Below, piece by piece: positions 12,643 through 25,650 of a stretch of DNA of 64,000 nucleotides (position 1 is its first letter; each line of letters begins with the position of its first letter). The stretch is from Fennellomyces sp. T-0311 (lineage: Eukaryota; Mucoromycota; Mucoromycetes; Mucorales; Lichtheimiaceae). The DNA is taken from positions 372,001-436,000 of the forward strand of contig JALLLT010000026.1 of the NCBI GenBank assembly GCA_025266875.1, written 5' to 3'. The notes beneath the pieces were generated by a model. The model did no database searches. It was not told where the DNA came from and was given only the letters and a program-made list of their open reading frames with translations. The translations under genes and the position numbers were made by a program.

Positions 12643-15311
12643 CATACTGTCGCACATTAATCGAGGTGGTAGAGTGTAATCGTAAAATAGGAAATATATG
12701 CGGACCATTTGTAATAATATTACATAAGCACTGATCTAAACCCTACATTCCATTTCTATTTGCCAACTTTGATACAGAGTATGCTTAAGTCGCTGCTTTA
12801 CGAGTTTGGAACAGTGTGGTGTATAGTCATCCATTTTGAAGGGTTGACTTCCTGCATCAAATGCCCAGTGAGAATGGTCCTTTACAACCGAGATCCGAAC
12901 TATATATAATGTCCTTTTTGTTTCCAATCTTTAGCTGTCGGTTCAACGTGGATGTAGTGCAACAAGGGGTCATCTGGACAAAGAACATTATTGCCGAGTA
13001 GGGTGACGAAGCACTACTATCAATCTCTTATATGGATAGCGTTATAACGTGATATACCATATGGAGAACAAGGGATGCCCGGAATTGACATCCCTCGAAC
13101 AAGAGGAAGCCCGTTACTCGCAGGGTATAAACTCACAAAAATGAAAACATCTCGTTTTAAATTATTGATGAACGTAGTGGTCTATCGTAATTAAATGTCT
13201 TTTCACTGCCTTGAAAAGATTTGGGTAATTACGAATACTACTGTATACTTCGCGCACCAAAAATAAGGAGCAGTACCTTCTTGACTCATTGTTCATATCA
13301 TCATTGGGTACCTTCCAGTAAATTCAAAGCGAAATTGACCTTTCGGCAACCGGTAACCTGTTTCTTTTGCACCGCTTCGCTCGAACACCGGCGATCGGCG
13401 AAGGCCGAGTTCATAACCAAATCAAAAATGCACCCGATACTTATGGCCAAAAGTCCAAGCCAATAGTAAATGATATCTACTTGAGTAACGAAATGATCCG
13501 TGTATTGCGTAGCACAGCAAGTTTTATTAATATCTACCCGATACGTATATTACGTCAACCACTATCTCAAACCATCACACCAAGGTAACCTCCATATAGA
13601 ATCGAAAATTTATGAAGCCAATTGCGAGCATCGTTGAAGAAGCACCTAGGCTATATGTATGTCATTCACAGCTAAAACTGTCTACACTTAATACATTTGG
13701 ATAATGGCCTAAAAACGTCTGTACGTAATCAAGAAGAGCAAAGCTAAGCCTCATATATATTTATATGGATAGCGACAAACAGCATCTAGTTCGTATCGTC
13801 AGAATATGCTCAGCAAAGGTCCGACTCCAGAGAACGAAAATAAAATGCAGCAAAGAGTACCTTATGGCTTGCTACTAACCATTACATTATCTTTGGACGT
13901 TAAAAACCTACGACGCACGTACGTAGGTATGTAATAACTATGCCACAGAAGCTTAATATTCAGGCTATTACACGCTCTCACCTTTATTACTTGATAAGCA
14001 CGTATACAACAATTATGCCAATTGTTCTAAAATACGTAATGCTGTATTCGTAGAGTAATTTACCATATGATAAGTACGTCGCGGATGTCTTCCACTTTAA
14101 TATATTTCGGAAAGAAATGCTGACTTCTGCTGAGGGATTTCCGTTATATTTCAAGTGTAGATACCCATGTCAATAATATTTGTGCGCCGTTACGTTATCT
14201 CTGTTTGGCGCTAAGTATGCATATGATCCACTCCCGCTTTCTACATATACCAGTGAAATATAACGTTACACATTAAAGTTCTGAACGTGTTGCTCCCGCT
14301 GTTCCCTTGCATGATGATCCTTGAAAAGGAAAGAATGCTAACGTTAAGTAGAAAAGTAAAACGACCCGCACAACTTCCCTTTGTTAATCCCTTACACCGT
14401 GTAATCATTGACCATTTTGATTCGAGTTCCTTAATAAAAGCTCAGATGCATAAACAGCAGCGTTTCGCTGGGCTGGGTTTGCTTAATTGATGTGTTATCG
14501 GGCATTGTCGAAAAAAAAGGAGCACAGTTGACTAAACAACCATTTCTATCGTTTGATTTCGTAGAAAAGTAAAGCCAGCTGCAGTTTTGACATGCTTGAT
14601 TCAAGTAAATCAGGGGCTCAAGCAGTTTCTGTAACCTTCGTGGTTGATACACTCCTTCTGCACCTCCCCTTCTTATATGCTCTTTTTCTCAAACACCCCT
14701 TTCTTGTGTATATCATCCTTCCCGGGTTCCCGTCCGATCTCCGAAGTAATGGGGAATCTTCTCAGGCGTTACGATCAGTATGTTTACTTTAGGATTAAAA
14801 TGATACTTACATAGCTAGTTTGTGCGATATAAACCAGGCTCTGCATTTCTTTCCGTAGAGAAGTGGTTATTTTTTATATTTAAGAAAATACATTATCAGC
14901 TGAGCCTCTTGGAAGATTATGTCTTTAGTTATGTTATAAAACAATTGATGCACTTTCTTTGACAGCCGAAAAGAGAACAACATGGCCCTGGAACAAGGGT
15001 GCCGGTGAAAAAGAGGAAGTGGGTAGTCTCATCAATAAAGCAGTATAGCAAATGTTGACCTGGAGGGGGGCTGAGACTTAAAAAAGCTGCAAGAGCAAAA
15101 AATCCATATGAAGGGTGAGACGTGGGTATGTTGCACTTACACATCCTTTTACGCACCATTTATTGGGTTTCCCTTTTGATATAAAAGTAAACTTTGTAAG
15201 ACATACTTCGCCCCTCACCCGATTCACAATCACGGTGCTACACATTTAATATATCGCTCCTTTCTTTTCACTTTTGTGCTTTTTTTCCTTTCACGTTCTT
15301 TCTTGCTGGTC
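12643..15311. other. Intergenic, 2.7 kb; possible tiny gene at 14749
   Basis: Mostly AT-rich sequence without coding character. At 14749 an ATG opens MGNLLRRYD followed directly by a GTATGT donor, below a TATATG box and CT-rich leader; a downstream acceptor near 14963 could join it to a short reading frame. The N-terminal MG would suit myristoylation, but I cannot complete a convincing protein and do not call a gene. A TATAAAA box at 15180-15187 belongs to the seven-transmembrane gene. Confidence 0.3.
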
Positions 15312-17055
15312 ATGGATGTAGAACCTACTGAACTTTGGAGGATATGCGAAGAGGATGGAAGGTGCCATTGCGATTGGCGTCTGACAGCTTACGGATGTGA
15401 TGATGAAGAATCCACCTTTATCAATATTTACATCGTTAACGCTGCAGTATCGGGTATTGTTGGATTAATAGGTAACTAGCGATATTTATATTTTCTAAAA
15501 GGTCATCTATAAAAACGCAAAAAAGCTCACAGAAGCAACAACATATTAGCATCTTGGCTGACGTATCATCGAGTTTACCACTTGAAACAAGATCTCTTTG
15601 ATTTCCGCACTGGATTTCCCCGGCCAAAGCCAATAGAGTCCATGGCGCTAATGGGGGCCATATTTAACTTTTGTACGCAGGTTCAATTGAGATTTTTTCG
15701 AGACACTTAATTTAACTCACCGTTTTCTGTGCATTGTAGTACGACTTGCCCATGCTGTGATCCTTACTGTAGATGGTGTTCCAAATATAGTCTTTCGGTC
15801 ATGTAATGTGTCAGATCCAGTAAGAGGTATTCGATATTGACATATGCTATTCTTGTAGTTTTCTTTGAGTTTCCTTGGCAATTTGGCTTTGGTGCTCTGG
15901 CTTGCTATCTTTTCGGTATCGCACACACCCTTTCGGATGTATGTTTCATCGTGCTACAACTCTAACCGTATTAGTTTACTAACCCCAACGAAATCACATT
16001 ATAGAGCAGCAAGGTTATTTACGATAATTGGGTACGATCGCCAATCATAGTCGACAGCATCTGTAGTGCCATCATCACCATGCCATTTATTACAAACAAC
16101 ATCTGTGCAATCGCTGCAGGTGTATATGCTCAAAGTGGAGATATGGCAAAAGCAATGGCATTTACCGACGCATTGTACGGCTTTTGGACATTCTACACTG
16201 GATCCCTCGGCCTCATCATCTTATACGCTGGCGTACGCTTATTGAAGCTGCTGAAGCGCCACTTGATGGACAGAACGGATGGCCGGGTCAACATCGAAAA
16301 AGTGAAACTCGGAGCTCTCAAGGTCAAAATTATTGTTTTGACTGCATTTTTCTGTCTCGCCGTCTTCGCCATCGTTGTTGGTCTCTATGCCGCAAAACGT
16401 GTACCTATCACATTAAACAAAGCATACAACACAGCCATTGCGGCAGTGTGGACCTACGATGGTGTTATTGCCACAGCACTGATCGAGTTTTCCATTATCT
16501 TAAAGTACGCTATAATGCACTTTTGTATGAAGCGTAATTACTGACGAAAGTTCTTATAGCCCTCGTCTTGCTTCTTTGGCGTCGGCATTTGGTACATCCA
16601 GTGGAAGTGGTGGAGCCGTCAATGTTTCCTCCAATCGATACCTCAGTAACAACGGTGGTACATCCAACTTCGATACCACACTAGCGACTACAGTAGATCA
16701 AAAAGATTCGAAGTGGGGTGGCAGAGCCAGTATTACGAGTGGTTGGACACTCACCAGTGACGTGACACGATCGAAAATACAGTCTATCGACAAGTCGAGT
16801 GATATAAGCTCTCCGAAGGCTGAGAGTTTCTATTACAAATACGATTTCGCTAGCGATCAGATTCGTACGAGAATCGAAGAAGAGCAGATGTATTATAATG
16901 CTATGACGAGCCAAGTACGGGCGCCCCCACGCACTACTTCTCCAACAACGATTGATGACCACCGGCACCGTTTGCCCGATCCATCATTTAATGACGGATC
17001 AACTACGTCTTCAGCAACTTATCTGACGCATCAACCCGGCCCACCGCTTAACTGA
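15312..17055 (+). CDS. Seven-transmembrane GPCR-like membrane protein
   Basis: Six exons (15312-15471, 15550-15672, 15740-15826, 15859-15938, 16005-16504, 16560-17055) give 481 residues with continuous phase. A short acidic, Cys-containing N-terminus (residues 1-35) is followed by seven hydrophobic segments, the last ending in SIILNPR. The loop between segments five and six is long and basic (RLLKLLKRHLMDR...), as for a cytoplasmic third loop, and residues from about 315 to the end are a Ser/Thr-rich tail like receptor tails that are phosphorylated. Topology therefore fits a G-protein-coupled receptor with outside N-terminus. I do not recognise a described receptor class, and no ligand can be proposed. 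A transporter or other polytopic protein remains possible. Confidence 0.65.
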
Positions 17056-18189
17056 AAAATTTAACTTTTTCCCGTATATCCATTTTACCTTAATCCCACA
17101 TGTACCTACGTCATTAAGCTTTTGTTGATCCCTGGTGGTAACCTCGTAATATTTATCAGATGATTTTTATACGTATATTTACTTTCTAAAAACTCGTAGT
17201 ACTTACAACCAATAGAGAAAAATATTTTCCTGTTTACTTCCATTAGTATATGCTTCCATTGTATCCCTTCCATTTTTTCCTAGTGATCTGTTGCTTTATC
17301 ACCGCAATGAGCTTAGTCTGTATCAAAAGCGTGATACATGTTTATAAACTAGCCGCCAATTGGAGAGAAAGTTTACGTTTATCCAGAACAATGTGGCGCC
17401 TCCACGTTGCACATGCAAGTCCAACGGTACTTACTAAATTTGGAATATTTCGCTACTCAACGTGAGAAATATATAGTAAGAGTTACTGCCAAGCCGCCAC
17501 TTTTTAAAAAATGTGTCGCTGGGAATATCACATTTCTGTCAGCTTTATTCTTCCTGGTTCGTGCACGACCGTGTTCTCCGAAGATGCACATGTCCACGTC
17601 GTTAGTGATTATAGTGTGATGGAGACCAAATCAAGAAATTTTACACACAACAGTTGGGGCCGACGGAAAGGCAAGAGTAGATAAGTCGGTTGATTGTCAT
17701 CGCTGCGTCCTATTACGTATATTCTCGGGTTACTTTCTTCAAAAGGGAATACGCTGTTTCCTCTAAATCAGCTCTCACATAAAGCTGTAAAGTGATTAAT
17801 CAAGGGATAACCATTGTGGGATCTCGGGGAAGCTATATTGTGATTAGAGCTATGCATTTTTTATATTGATACAGTAAAAGCACAGTTGGTTGCATACGAA
17901 TTTCATGCATATTTTTATTATGAGAATAAAAGTTAATGAAGCATACGCATTTTAAAAATATAGTGATGCAGGCATTGAAAATTCACAAGGAACTTGGACA
18001 CAATTGTGACCTTATTTAATATACACCTTTGACAAGAATTTTATTGCATAGTGTATAATGCCATTGATTCTTTTATTGTGTATAGGAATCAATTTTTAAT
18101 AGGTGAATCATCACGACGCCTTGGAAACAAATAGTTAGAGATGTAATCCACTAACTATGACAGAACCAGATTGCAGAAAGAATATTCGC
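17056..18189. other. Intergenic; one weak membrane-type frame
   Basis: AT-rich. A 71-residue frame at 17250-17465 starts with ATG and has one hydrophobic N-terminal segment (FHFFLVICCFITAMSLV) followed by a basic stretch, but it has no recognisable promoter or homologous domain. I see no other feature. Confidence 0.3.
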
Positions 18190-19470
18190 AAGGAAGAATC
18201 ACGTAACACGGGTAAGGAGGTCAATTAGATGATGTACATAGGATGACGGCTGAGTATGTTGTATCGGAATAATGAAAACACGAGACCAAGCAAGTCGCCA
18301 TACTAGCGTTAAAACGTCGGTTGTCAAAACGGGGATCCGTGAGGGCATATTTCCATTGGTAGTCAATAATACAGCAGAATCCCGAAATTCAGTTTGCATT
18401 GCATTTTCTGAAAACCTTCCTGTGCAAAAAGCGGGTTCCACTGTATATTCAATGATGGTGGTACCTTCACAGTACCACACGTTGCTTTGGTAGATGCTTT
18501 TATCGAATGTACACGGTAAGTCCAAGGGAGGGCAACGAGGCACCTACAATCGAGCCAAACCTTCGCTTAGATTTGGTGTCGTGTTGTTCGATTTCAGCGA
18601 AATCAGTACTGGCATTGACTTGAGCGAAACCGATACTTTTGCACTCCGGTACTATGCCTTGTAGATTCTATATTGTAAATCAATGGTGCGTTTGAGAAGA
18701 TAAGTGTCCAAGACGGACACCTTGTTTACAGGACATGCTGTTCGTGGCAAACACCGTATTCGTTAAGTTAGGAGGTGTTAAAATCCGAACGAAACCAGCA
18801 GCAGCATCGTTGCCTCTCTACACTGACAAAACATACACACTTATCACATGTGCGAGTCTACAGTAATCATCGATTCACCCCTAATCTGATATTCCGTAGT
18901 GTTTGGAAAGTGCAAAAGGTATATGAGTACCAATATTTGTCATTAAGCTCACATTCGCTAATAAGCCTGTGGTAATAGACCACTACCAGTGAAATATCAA
19001 GGAGCACGACAAAAAGCACTACAACAAACGGACCAATACCTCTACAGTTACCTCAAATTATCCGGACAAGTGAAACGGATGATAATAGGTATAACTTTAG
19101 TCGTATTACTTACCGACCTGCATCGAAATATCGGGCAAGATATTACAAGAATTCCTTGTTTTGATCTTTACTCCCCAGCATCAGAAGCTCCTGATGCCTC
19201 TTTTTTGCAGCAACATTAAGCTCCTTTGCCATCGCTTTTGTTCGCTGCTGATGGCTCTTAAGGTCATCCAGATCTATATACCTCTCAGTACTTGACAAGT
19301 GGACCATCGCCTTCGCCATATTATTATCCATACCTCCTGCACCACCGGTATCCCTTTATATGGAAAAGGGCGTATCTGGGATCAAGTCGTCAGTCAAAAT
19401 CAATGATAGCAGATCTAGAATCGACCGTTTGAGGGACTCCATTCGTAAGAAGTGGGATAAGTTCTAAGTA
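18190..19470 (+). pseudogene. Unidentified multi-exon gene or gene remnant
   Basis: Several stretches on the plus strand look coding and are separated by plausible introns. One frame ends ...VPHVALVDAFIECT before a GTAAGT donor at about 18511, and resumes after a TTAG acceptor at about 18571 with RFGVVLFDFSEISTGIDLSE in phase. Further islands follow: MLFVANTVFVKLGGVKI near 18735-18865, a Ser/Thr-rich stretch near 18990-19090, and a terminal frame with one hydrophobic segment and a basic end, DSIRKKWDKF then stop, at 19467. I could not connect all islands with one phase: a stop occurs at 18661-18663 and no fitting donor precedes it. So this may be a decayed gene or one whose introns I misread. 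No family recognised. The minus strand also has open frames here, which lowers confidence. Confidence 0.3.
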
Positions 19471-19869
19471 CAAGAGCATTCGAAACGGTGTTGCCGGCAG
19501 TGGTGATGGCGACGGTCATACTCCAGAACAGCTAGTGCATCATGATGCAATGTTCGAGTTTTCTTTTTGACAACAACCCTCTTATGGAGACAAACTTGAG
19601 TACGAGAAGATATGCTCTGATATCGCTTCCGAGGCGAGAATGCTGTGATTGACCGCAGTAGTGGAACGTAAAAGAGAGTAGAAACCCGAAGATACCGAGT
19701 TTTTTTAGAAGGAGCTTATGGAGCGCAAGGGTTCCGAGGGCGAAGGTGATAAAGGGCGATTTTAGGGTGAAGAGCATAATGATGATGAATAAAAGCTTTC
19801 TTTGTGCCTTCAAATATTTGTTGCTTTTTTGCAGTGAAAACACCAGTATCATAGTAATATACAAGTTAG

Positions 19870-20248
19870 TGTCGTGTCCTCGACATACCATTATCCTTGG
19901 TTACATACTTTCTCTTAGTCCTTGATTATATCCTCTGTCATTAGGAGATCAACAACTGTACAGTTATCGATTGCACTATTTGCTCTTATGTGCAATCCTG
20001 ATCTGACTTTACCGATCATATAAGACAACTCCGTTAGCTTGGTCTCAGATCTTCGGTCTCTTCGACAATACGGCAAGGTTATATAAGACCCGGTGATAGC
20101 ATGGATCTTTGGGCCTATTGCACAAAGCATTTGTCATCTCCGTCCCAACTCATCATCAGTGTAAATAGAGAGTAACTTTGTTCAATAAAACATCATCTCA
20201 TTTTTGGTCTCGTCATTCGAAAGCCTTTTCTCGTTAAGCGATACCACA
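19870..20248 (+). repeat. Solo LTR, family A/B (copy A)
   Basis: A 379-base element starting TGTCG and ending ATACCACA, similar along its length to the element at 57010-57402 (shared blocks include GACATACCA near the left end, ACAGTTATC, AATAGAGAGTA, TTTTGGTCTCG and GCGATACCACA at the right end). It has a TAAATAGAG box and an AATAAA signal in order, as in LTR retrotransposons. The flanking five bases are GTTAG and GTGAG, an almost perfect target-site duplication. No internal retrotransposon genes are present beside it, so it is a solo LTR, older than copy B. Confidence 0.7.
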
Positions 20249-21051
20249 GTGAGCTACCAAATACTCAATTGCTTAGCTGTTACAATTTTATATTCGGTAA
20301 CCCCACTTCAAAAGATTCAATGTACCATTTACATGTAAAGAAAATTAGCAATTATGCACCAAGTGGCATCCTTCAATTGAGTCTATCTATCGAGTACATG
20401 TGGTTATTTGATTGTCAGCCTTGTATTCTGCATGGTTTTACAGCTTCAGTTACATCCTGACTTTCGAGCGCTGGTAGCTACCTTTAGCATAAGTGGGCAT
20501 GGTTTTGGTAAAATTATATGTTGTTGCGCTTTCCACGTTTCAACACGACCGTTATATACTGGAGCGGCCTGTGCAGCATCTTCTCATGTAGTCTGCTTAA
20601 ACTCTCGTATAGCATACTATTTATGCTTAATAAATAGCGGTCACTTTAAATACAACGTCTATAATCATTCCTGCGTACATACTACGCATAAACTATCCAT
20701 AAAGTTAATTCTTAAAAACAACTCTCGTCATTGTAACCTGAAATTTGTATCAGACAACCCAGTTGTATCTGGAGAATGCCGGCTTGTTGTAGAGTAAGGA
20801 TAAAGAGGGTATAGCGATGTGCGTTGGCATACCGCTGTAACGAAATTAAATGTACAAATGAGAGAGCAGGAAACGTAGCATCCCCGTGGATGTTTCTACA
20901 GAAGCAACCTCTTATTGTTAATGACTATGCGCTTATTTAAAGTCGCTGACCACAGATAAACGATAGTTTGATATTGCAAAGGCTTTAGTAAATCGAAAAT
21001 GGGGTCGAAGGTGATAAACCGGGATAGTGTATATGATAATGATAGAATATG
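20249..21051. other. Intergenic between LTR and VAC8 3' end
   Basis: AT-rich, 0.8 kb. An open frame at 20408-20797 has Cys-containing hydrophobic character but no start context or domain. No convincing feature. Confidence 0.3.
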
Positions 21052-23340
21052 CTACTGTTTCCTTCCTCCTTCTATGTCAGAAAGAACATTTGCGACACGC
21101 TTGGCCAGTCCGTATATATCGCCATCTAATTCATCACTTCCTTCCTCTCCGTTGTTCTCGGATTTGGCTTGCTTTGATCGATCGCCAGACTTGGCAATTC
21201 GTGTCACTGCCTGCACAATATCTGATGACCCAGCAATTCTTGACACGAGCTCTGGGTCTATATATGACATGAGTACTCATTCATTTAGAGAAATAAATCT
21301 TCATATTTACCATTGCCTTCGAGGAATTGTTCGATGGTCCATACGCCAATATGCTGGAATGCAATGGCCTGGCTTTCATCAAGAAATCGTATCAAAAACC
21401 CACATAAACCTCCAGCTGGTGCAGACCACACTTGGACGAACGGCGCATAATCTTTGACTAATTAGAGTGGACATCTATGTTAACACATGGTCATGACGTA
21501 ATTTACCAACGAGAACATACCCTTTGAGCTCAAGTTACCAATTGCGGCGGCAGAGTTACCCTGTACCTCCATATTACGGCTCGCAGTAAGTGGTACCAGA
21601 ACCTCAAGCACGCCCATGCCCAAAAGACGTTGCTTCAGCTCTTCGCTGAGAGCTAGAACAGCGATGGCAGCAGTCATTTCCGTCTGTACGCTCGCAGGTA
21701 CTTGATTGATCAGTATTCGAATTCGTTCGACGGCGCCTGCTTCCACAATTGCCCGCTTGTTGCGCTCAGAGCTTGCTGCTAGGTTGCGCAATGTAGATAT
21801 TGCATGACACTGTATCTCCTCGTTGTCGTCGTAAGACAGCAGTTCAATTAGCGGATTAACAAAACCCTCATCAATGATAGGTGATTCGTTAGCTGGATGT
21901 ATGGATATATTGCGAATGCATGCGACAGATGATAGAATGAGCGGAAGAAAGGATGACTTGAGAAGACGAAGGAGAGGAGTGAGGCCTTTACATCTGACGA
22001 TTTCGAGCTGGTATTTTTCTATATCAACCGATTAACCTAACCATTATGTATTCCAAGACACGTTGCCATACCATCAGATGCTAAATTTCGAAGGGCAAGC
22101 GCTGCCTGGCACTGAACCTTAAGACTCTTGGTCTCCATAAGAGCAATCAGATACTGCACCAGCCGTGAATCGGTTTGTGCTAGCTTTTTCCTATTACCAG
22201 CTGATTCCACATTAAGTAAGCAACTACATGGCTACAAAAAACAAGGAGCCACCTACCGTCAACCGCGATATTACTGAGGGCTGTTGTACAATAGTACTGG
22301 ACGTCGGCGTCAGGAGAACTTAAAAGACCAATCAGCACAGGGATCGCACCGGCGTTTACTAATTGCTGACGGTTTTCCTCTAGTTTTAGAGTTAGCTTAT
22401 CCGTATATCTCTGTCGGCGCATCGTAACGTACGGGTATGTGTCATGTTTAGAAGCGCACCAGTAGCGTTACGTTGGACCCTTTGGTCCTTGGATCGTGCT
22501 AGATCCACCAGCAAGCGCAGTGCATCGGACCTTGCGATCTTGGCTTTGTTCTCATCTGGTTCCTGTGTTAGATCTAGTGCTACTAGGAGCGCTCTCCAAG
22601 GTGACCTTACCATGCGTTGCGAGATTTGTAATGCAGCCCACAGCATTGCACTGTACTTCGACGTTCGGACTTCCCATCTGACGAATTAACTGCTCGAGGC
22701 CCCCGAGTTTGACGATCAGCAGCTTATTCTCCGCTGGGTTTTCCATAAATAGGTGAGAGGGGCGGTTCCATGCGCCATTGCTAAGTTCTACCTACTGTTT
22801 ACAGCCAGATTCCCCAGAGCGGCGCTTGCTGCGCGCTGCACCTCCACGTCATGCGATTGCAGCAGGAAGAGGATCGGATTGAGCGTGTCGCGTCCCACCT
22901 GGCGAACGTCTGGCGGGGACGGGTCAGTACGGGCCAGCTCTCACGCATCGGCCACACTATACCTTTCTCAGTGATTTCGGCAAATGCCAGTGCGGCGGAC
23001 CGCTGTAGATCCACGTTATCCGAAAACGCTAGCGTCGACAGAGCGCGTAACGGCTCGCCCTCGAAGAAGTTGGTATGATTGCGGTCTATAACCCCCGGAA
23101 TATAATTAAAAGGGATGCATATTTCATAATCGATTAAAACAAAACCCACTTTCGAGAAACTGGAGCAGCTCGGCGATCGCCTCACGTTCATTTTCTTGCA
23201 GCAATGGTTCGTACAAGCCCGTCCGGTTTCGCTCTGCACAGTGCTAACGTCAACGCCCTGCCCTCCTTGCAAATCGCACCCGCCATTATCTTACTTCCGA
23301 AACAGTCTTGGCAACACGAGCAACTGGAAACGTTCCCCAT
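21052..23340 (-). CDS. VAC8: Vac8, armadillo-repeat vacuolar membrane protein
   Basis: Read leftwards from the ATG at 23340. The first exon (23295-23340) encodes [15 protein letters not shown]: Gly2 for N-myristoylation and a cluster of cysteines for palmitoylation, the hallmark of Vac8. Further exons begin at 23233, 23085, 22909 and 22733 with continuous phase and carry armadillo repeats in the known order, with family signatures such as [54 protein letters not shown] and [16 protein letters not shown]. The last exon ends ...[10 protein letters not shown] after a charged, acidic linker that is longer than in yeast. Vac8 sits on the vacuole and supports vacuole inheritance, the nucleus-vacuole junction and Atg13-dependent trafficking. 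Identification is firm; some internal exon edges were not all resolved. Confidence 0.92.
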
Positions 23341-25650
23341 TTAAAGCGTTTATGATTTCACTGGTTGAGCAAGCTAATTGTATAAGATAATGGCGTATCG
23401 ATTGGAATCCAAAGTTTGTTGTATGCAATTGAGAGTAAATTGTCGCGGCAGACTGCAACTTCGCGTCGTAAAATGTCAAGATGTTAGATTTCTGGGATGG
23501 TCGAATGAAAAAAAAAGCCAGCTGTGAATTCGTCGTGCCGGTCTGGCTGGGGCCGTTGTAGCCAATAATATTAGTTGATCCGGCAGGCGACAAGGGGCTA
23601 CACACACACGCACAACGCACACAAGAAAAACGTGCTTGACTATTGACCATTATTGCTGCATTACTGTCACACGCACAGACTTTGTATTGTTCCGACCTTT
23701 TTCACCGTATTACGCTTGTAGCAGCTTGCGTGGATCCTTCTTACAGGGCTTTACCACGTGAAGCCTCTCTTCCAGCTCCTCACCTTCGCTTGATCCGTAC
23801 CACTCTCGCCGACACCACGTTTGCTGTACTACCTCATTTCCCTTGATAATCACACCCCATTTTTCGCAATCATGATCGTCGGCCTAGCTACTTGTTCTGC
23901 CCAAACCTTTAAAGACGACTGCATTCATGCTGATAAAGTTCAGGTAATACGATCGGAGCCAGCATAAAGTTTATTGTTTGACCAACTTGCCACATTTTCC
24001 CAAATCCAACTGATTCACAAAAAAGCAGCAGCTTTTTTTTAGCAGCTTTCCGTCACGTTACCCATCTACCTGATGCCAAGTCAAAGCCACGTTTACAGTG
24101 GCCAGCGCCAACAATGCTGTCAGCCAGTTGAAAGGTGCCAGCAAACTCTAAAAGGGCAGATAACGATAAATGTGCGCAAAGCAATCAGTAAAGGATGACA
24201 AGCAAGTTCCGTTCAGCCGCTGTTGTAACCTCCTGTAGGACTGTTTATCACAAGATGTATCGTTCTCATGTAGCTTGTTCATTCCTGTCTCCAGTAGTTG
24301 GGTCAACGAGCGCAAAGAGGCCAATCATATCCGTCCGCACCGGCTATTGTATATTGATCACCATTGAATACAATTATTACATGCATTTTGTGGTACGCGA
24401 AAATAGACTATCATCTCCATCAGCAAAAGAAAGTAGGACGTACTTCATTTACGTATCAGCTCTTACTCGCGCACCAGTATCTTTTTACGAGCATCACAGT
24501 CTATCATTAACGGTGTAAATAAAAAGAAGTCCATTATTGAATACAGATCTCAGCTGGCATTAGGTTGTTGCGTGTTTGACCTTATCCGACGGATCTTAGC
24601 TCAAATTGATTGTTCGATTCAGTAATAAAATCTCAAAAAAGCTGATTTTGCCCTATGCAAATTCATATTCAGTCATTCGTGTACAAGAGCGAAACTGGTG
24701 TTATTGGTCAATAAAAAAACTGAAGTTAATTAGTGTAGGAAGGGTAGCGATGTACAGATACTACGTGAAATGAATATTTGATCTACGAGACGTTACGTAT
24801 ATATGTTAGGAAGAACTCTGCTTGCTGAGCCATAACAGCCAAATGCGAGCCTTGTCATACATGTACCGATCAGCAAAGATAAAAGCAAATTTGATGGTGA
24901 TCTAGGTAAATTTGCGACTCCAGTAGCATCGTAACAATAAGAGGAGGGGCACGCTCGTAGCTAGGGAAAGTGTATTTCTATGGTGGCAAAAGTAAGTGCC
25001 GCCGGTGTTTAGATTAGCTGTTTCACTGTTGATTCGTCATGACAACAACAACCAAAGCCGGTGATGAAAACAAATCTGAATGAAACATGCAATAGTAACA
25101 CTGCTGTACCATACGCAAGTGAGTAACAAGTAGATGTCATGCTTCGCGTAGCTCTTTGGATGGTAACGCATGTATAAGTGACTCCGCATATCAGTAAAAT
25201 TAACAGCCTTCAATGTGGAGACGCCACGGACAAAAATGTTGCGCCAAAAATCATTTACCCAGGCACAAAGCGCTCCAACTGATATTTAAATGCCATCTCG
25301 TTTTTTTTCGTCCACACAATCGAAAGTCTTAACTTGCAAACCTAACCCGGAGACCAAATCGAACATTACTTGATACTGACCCCTTTTGTTTACACAAAAA
25401 AGGATCGAGACCAGGCCTTCCTTGGCAACTGGTTACCCTGAATATCGTGGGTGAAACCGGATGGACCTCCGCGGTTGAGATACCGCAGAGGAGATCCTCT
25501 GGTTTTCTGCCAAAATTGGGTAAAAAAATTTAATTGGCGGGCGGAGGCATCACATGTGGTTCCTAAATAATCCACTTCAACGGAAATGATTTTTTTTTAT
25601 TTTCCCGTTTCTCTTCATAATTTACTGTTTTTTTATGGTTTTCGTATGAA
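23341..25650. other. Intergenic, divergent promoters of VAC8 and SPX-RING gene
   Basis: 2.3 kb. A CA-rich tract (ACACACACACGCACAACGCACAC) lies at about 23599-23622. At 23872 an ATG opens a 24-codon frame, MIVGLATCSAQTFKDDCIHA and on, that ends exactly at a GTAATA donor; it looks like a first exon, but I found no continuation. A 107-residue ATG frame at 24195-24518 has no recognisable domain. Otherwise AT-rich. Confidence 0.35.
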
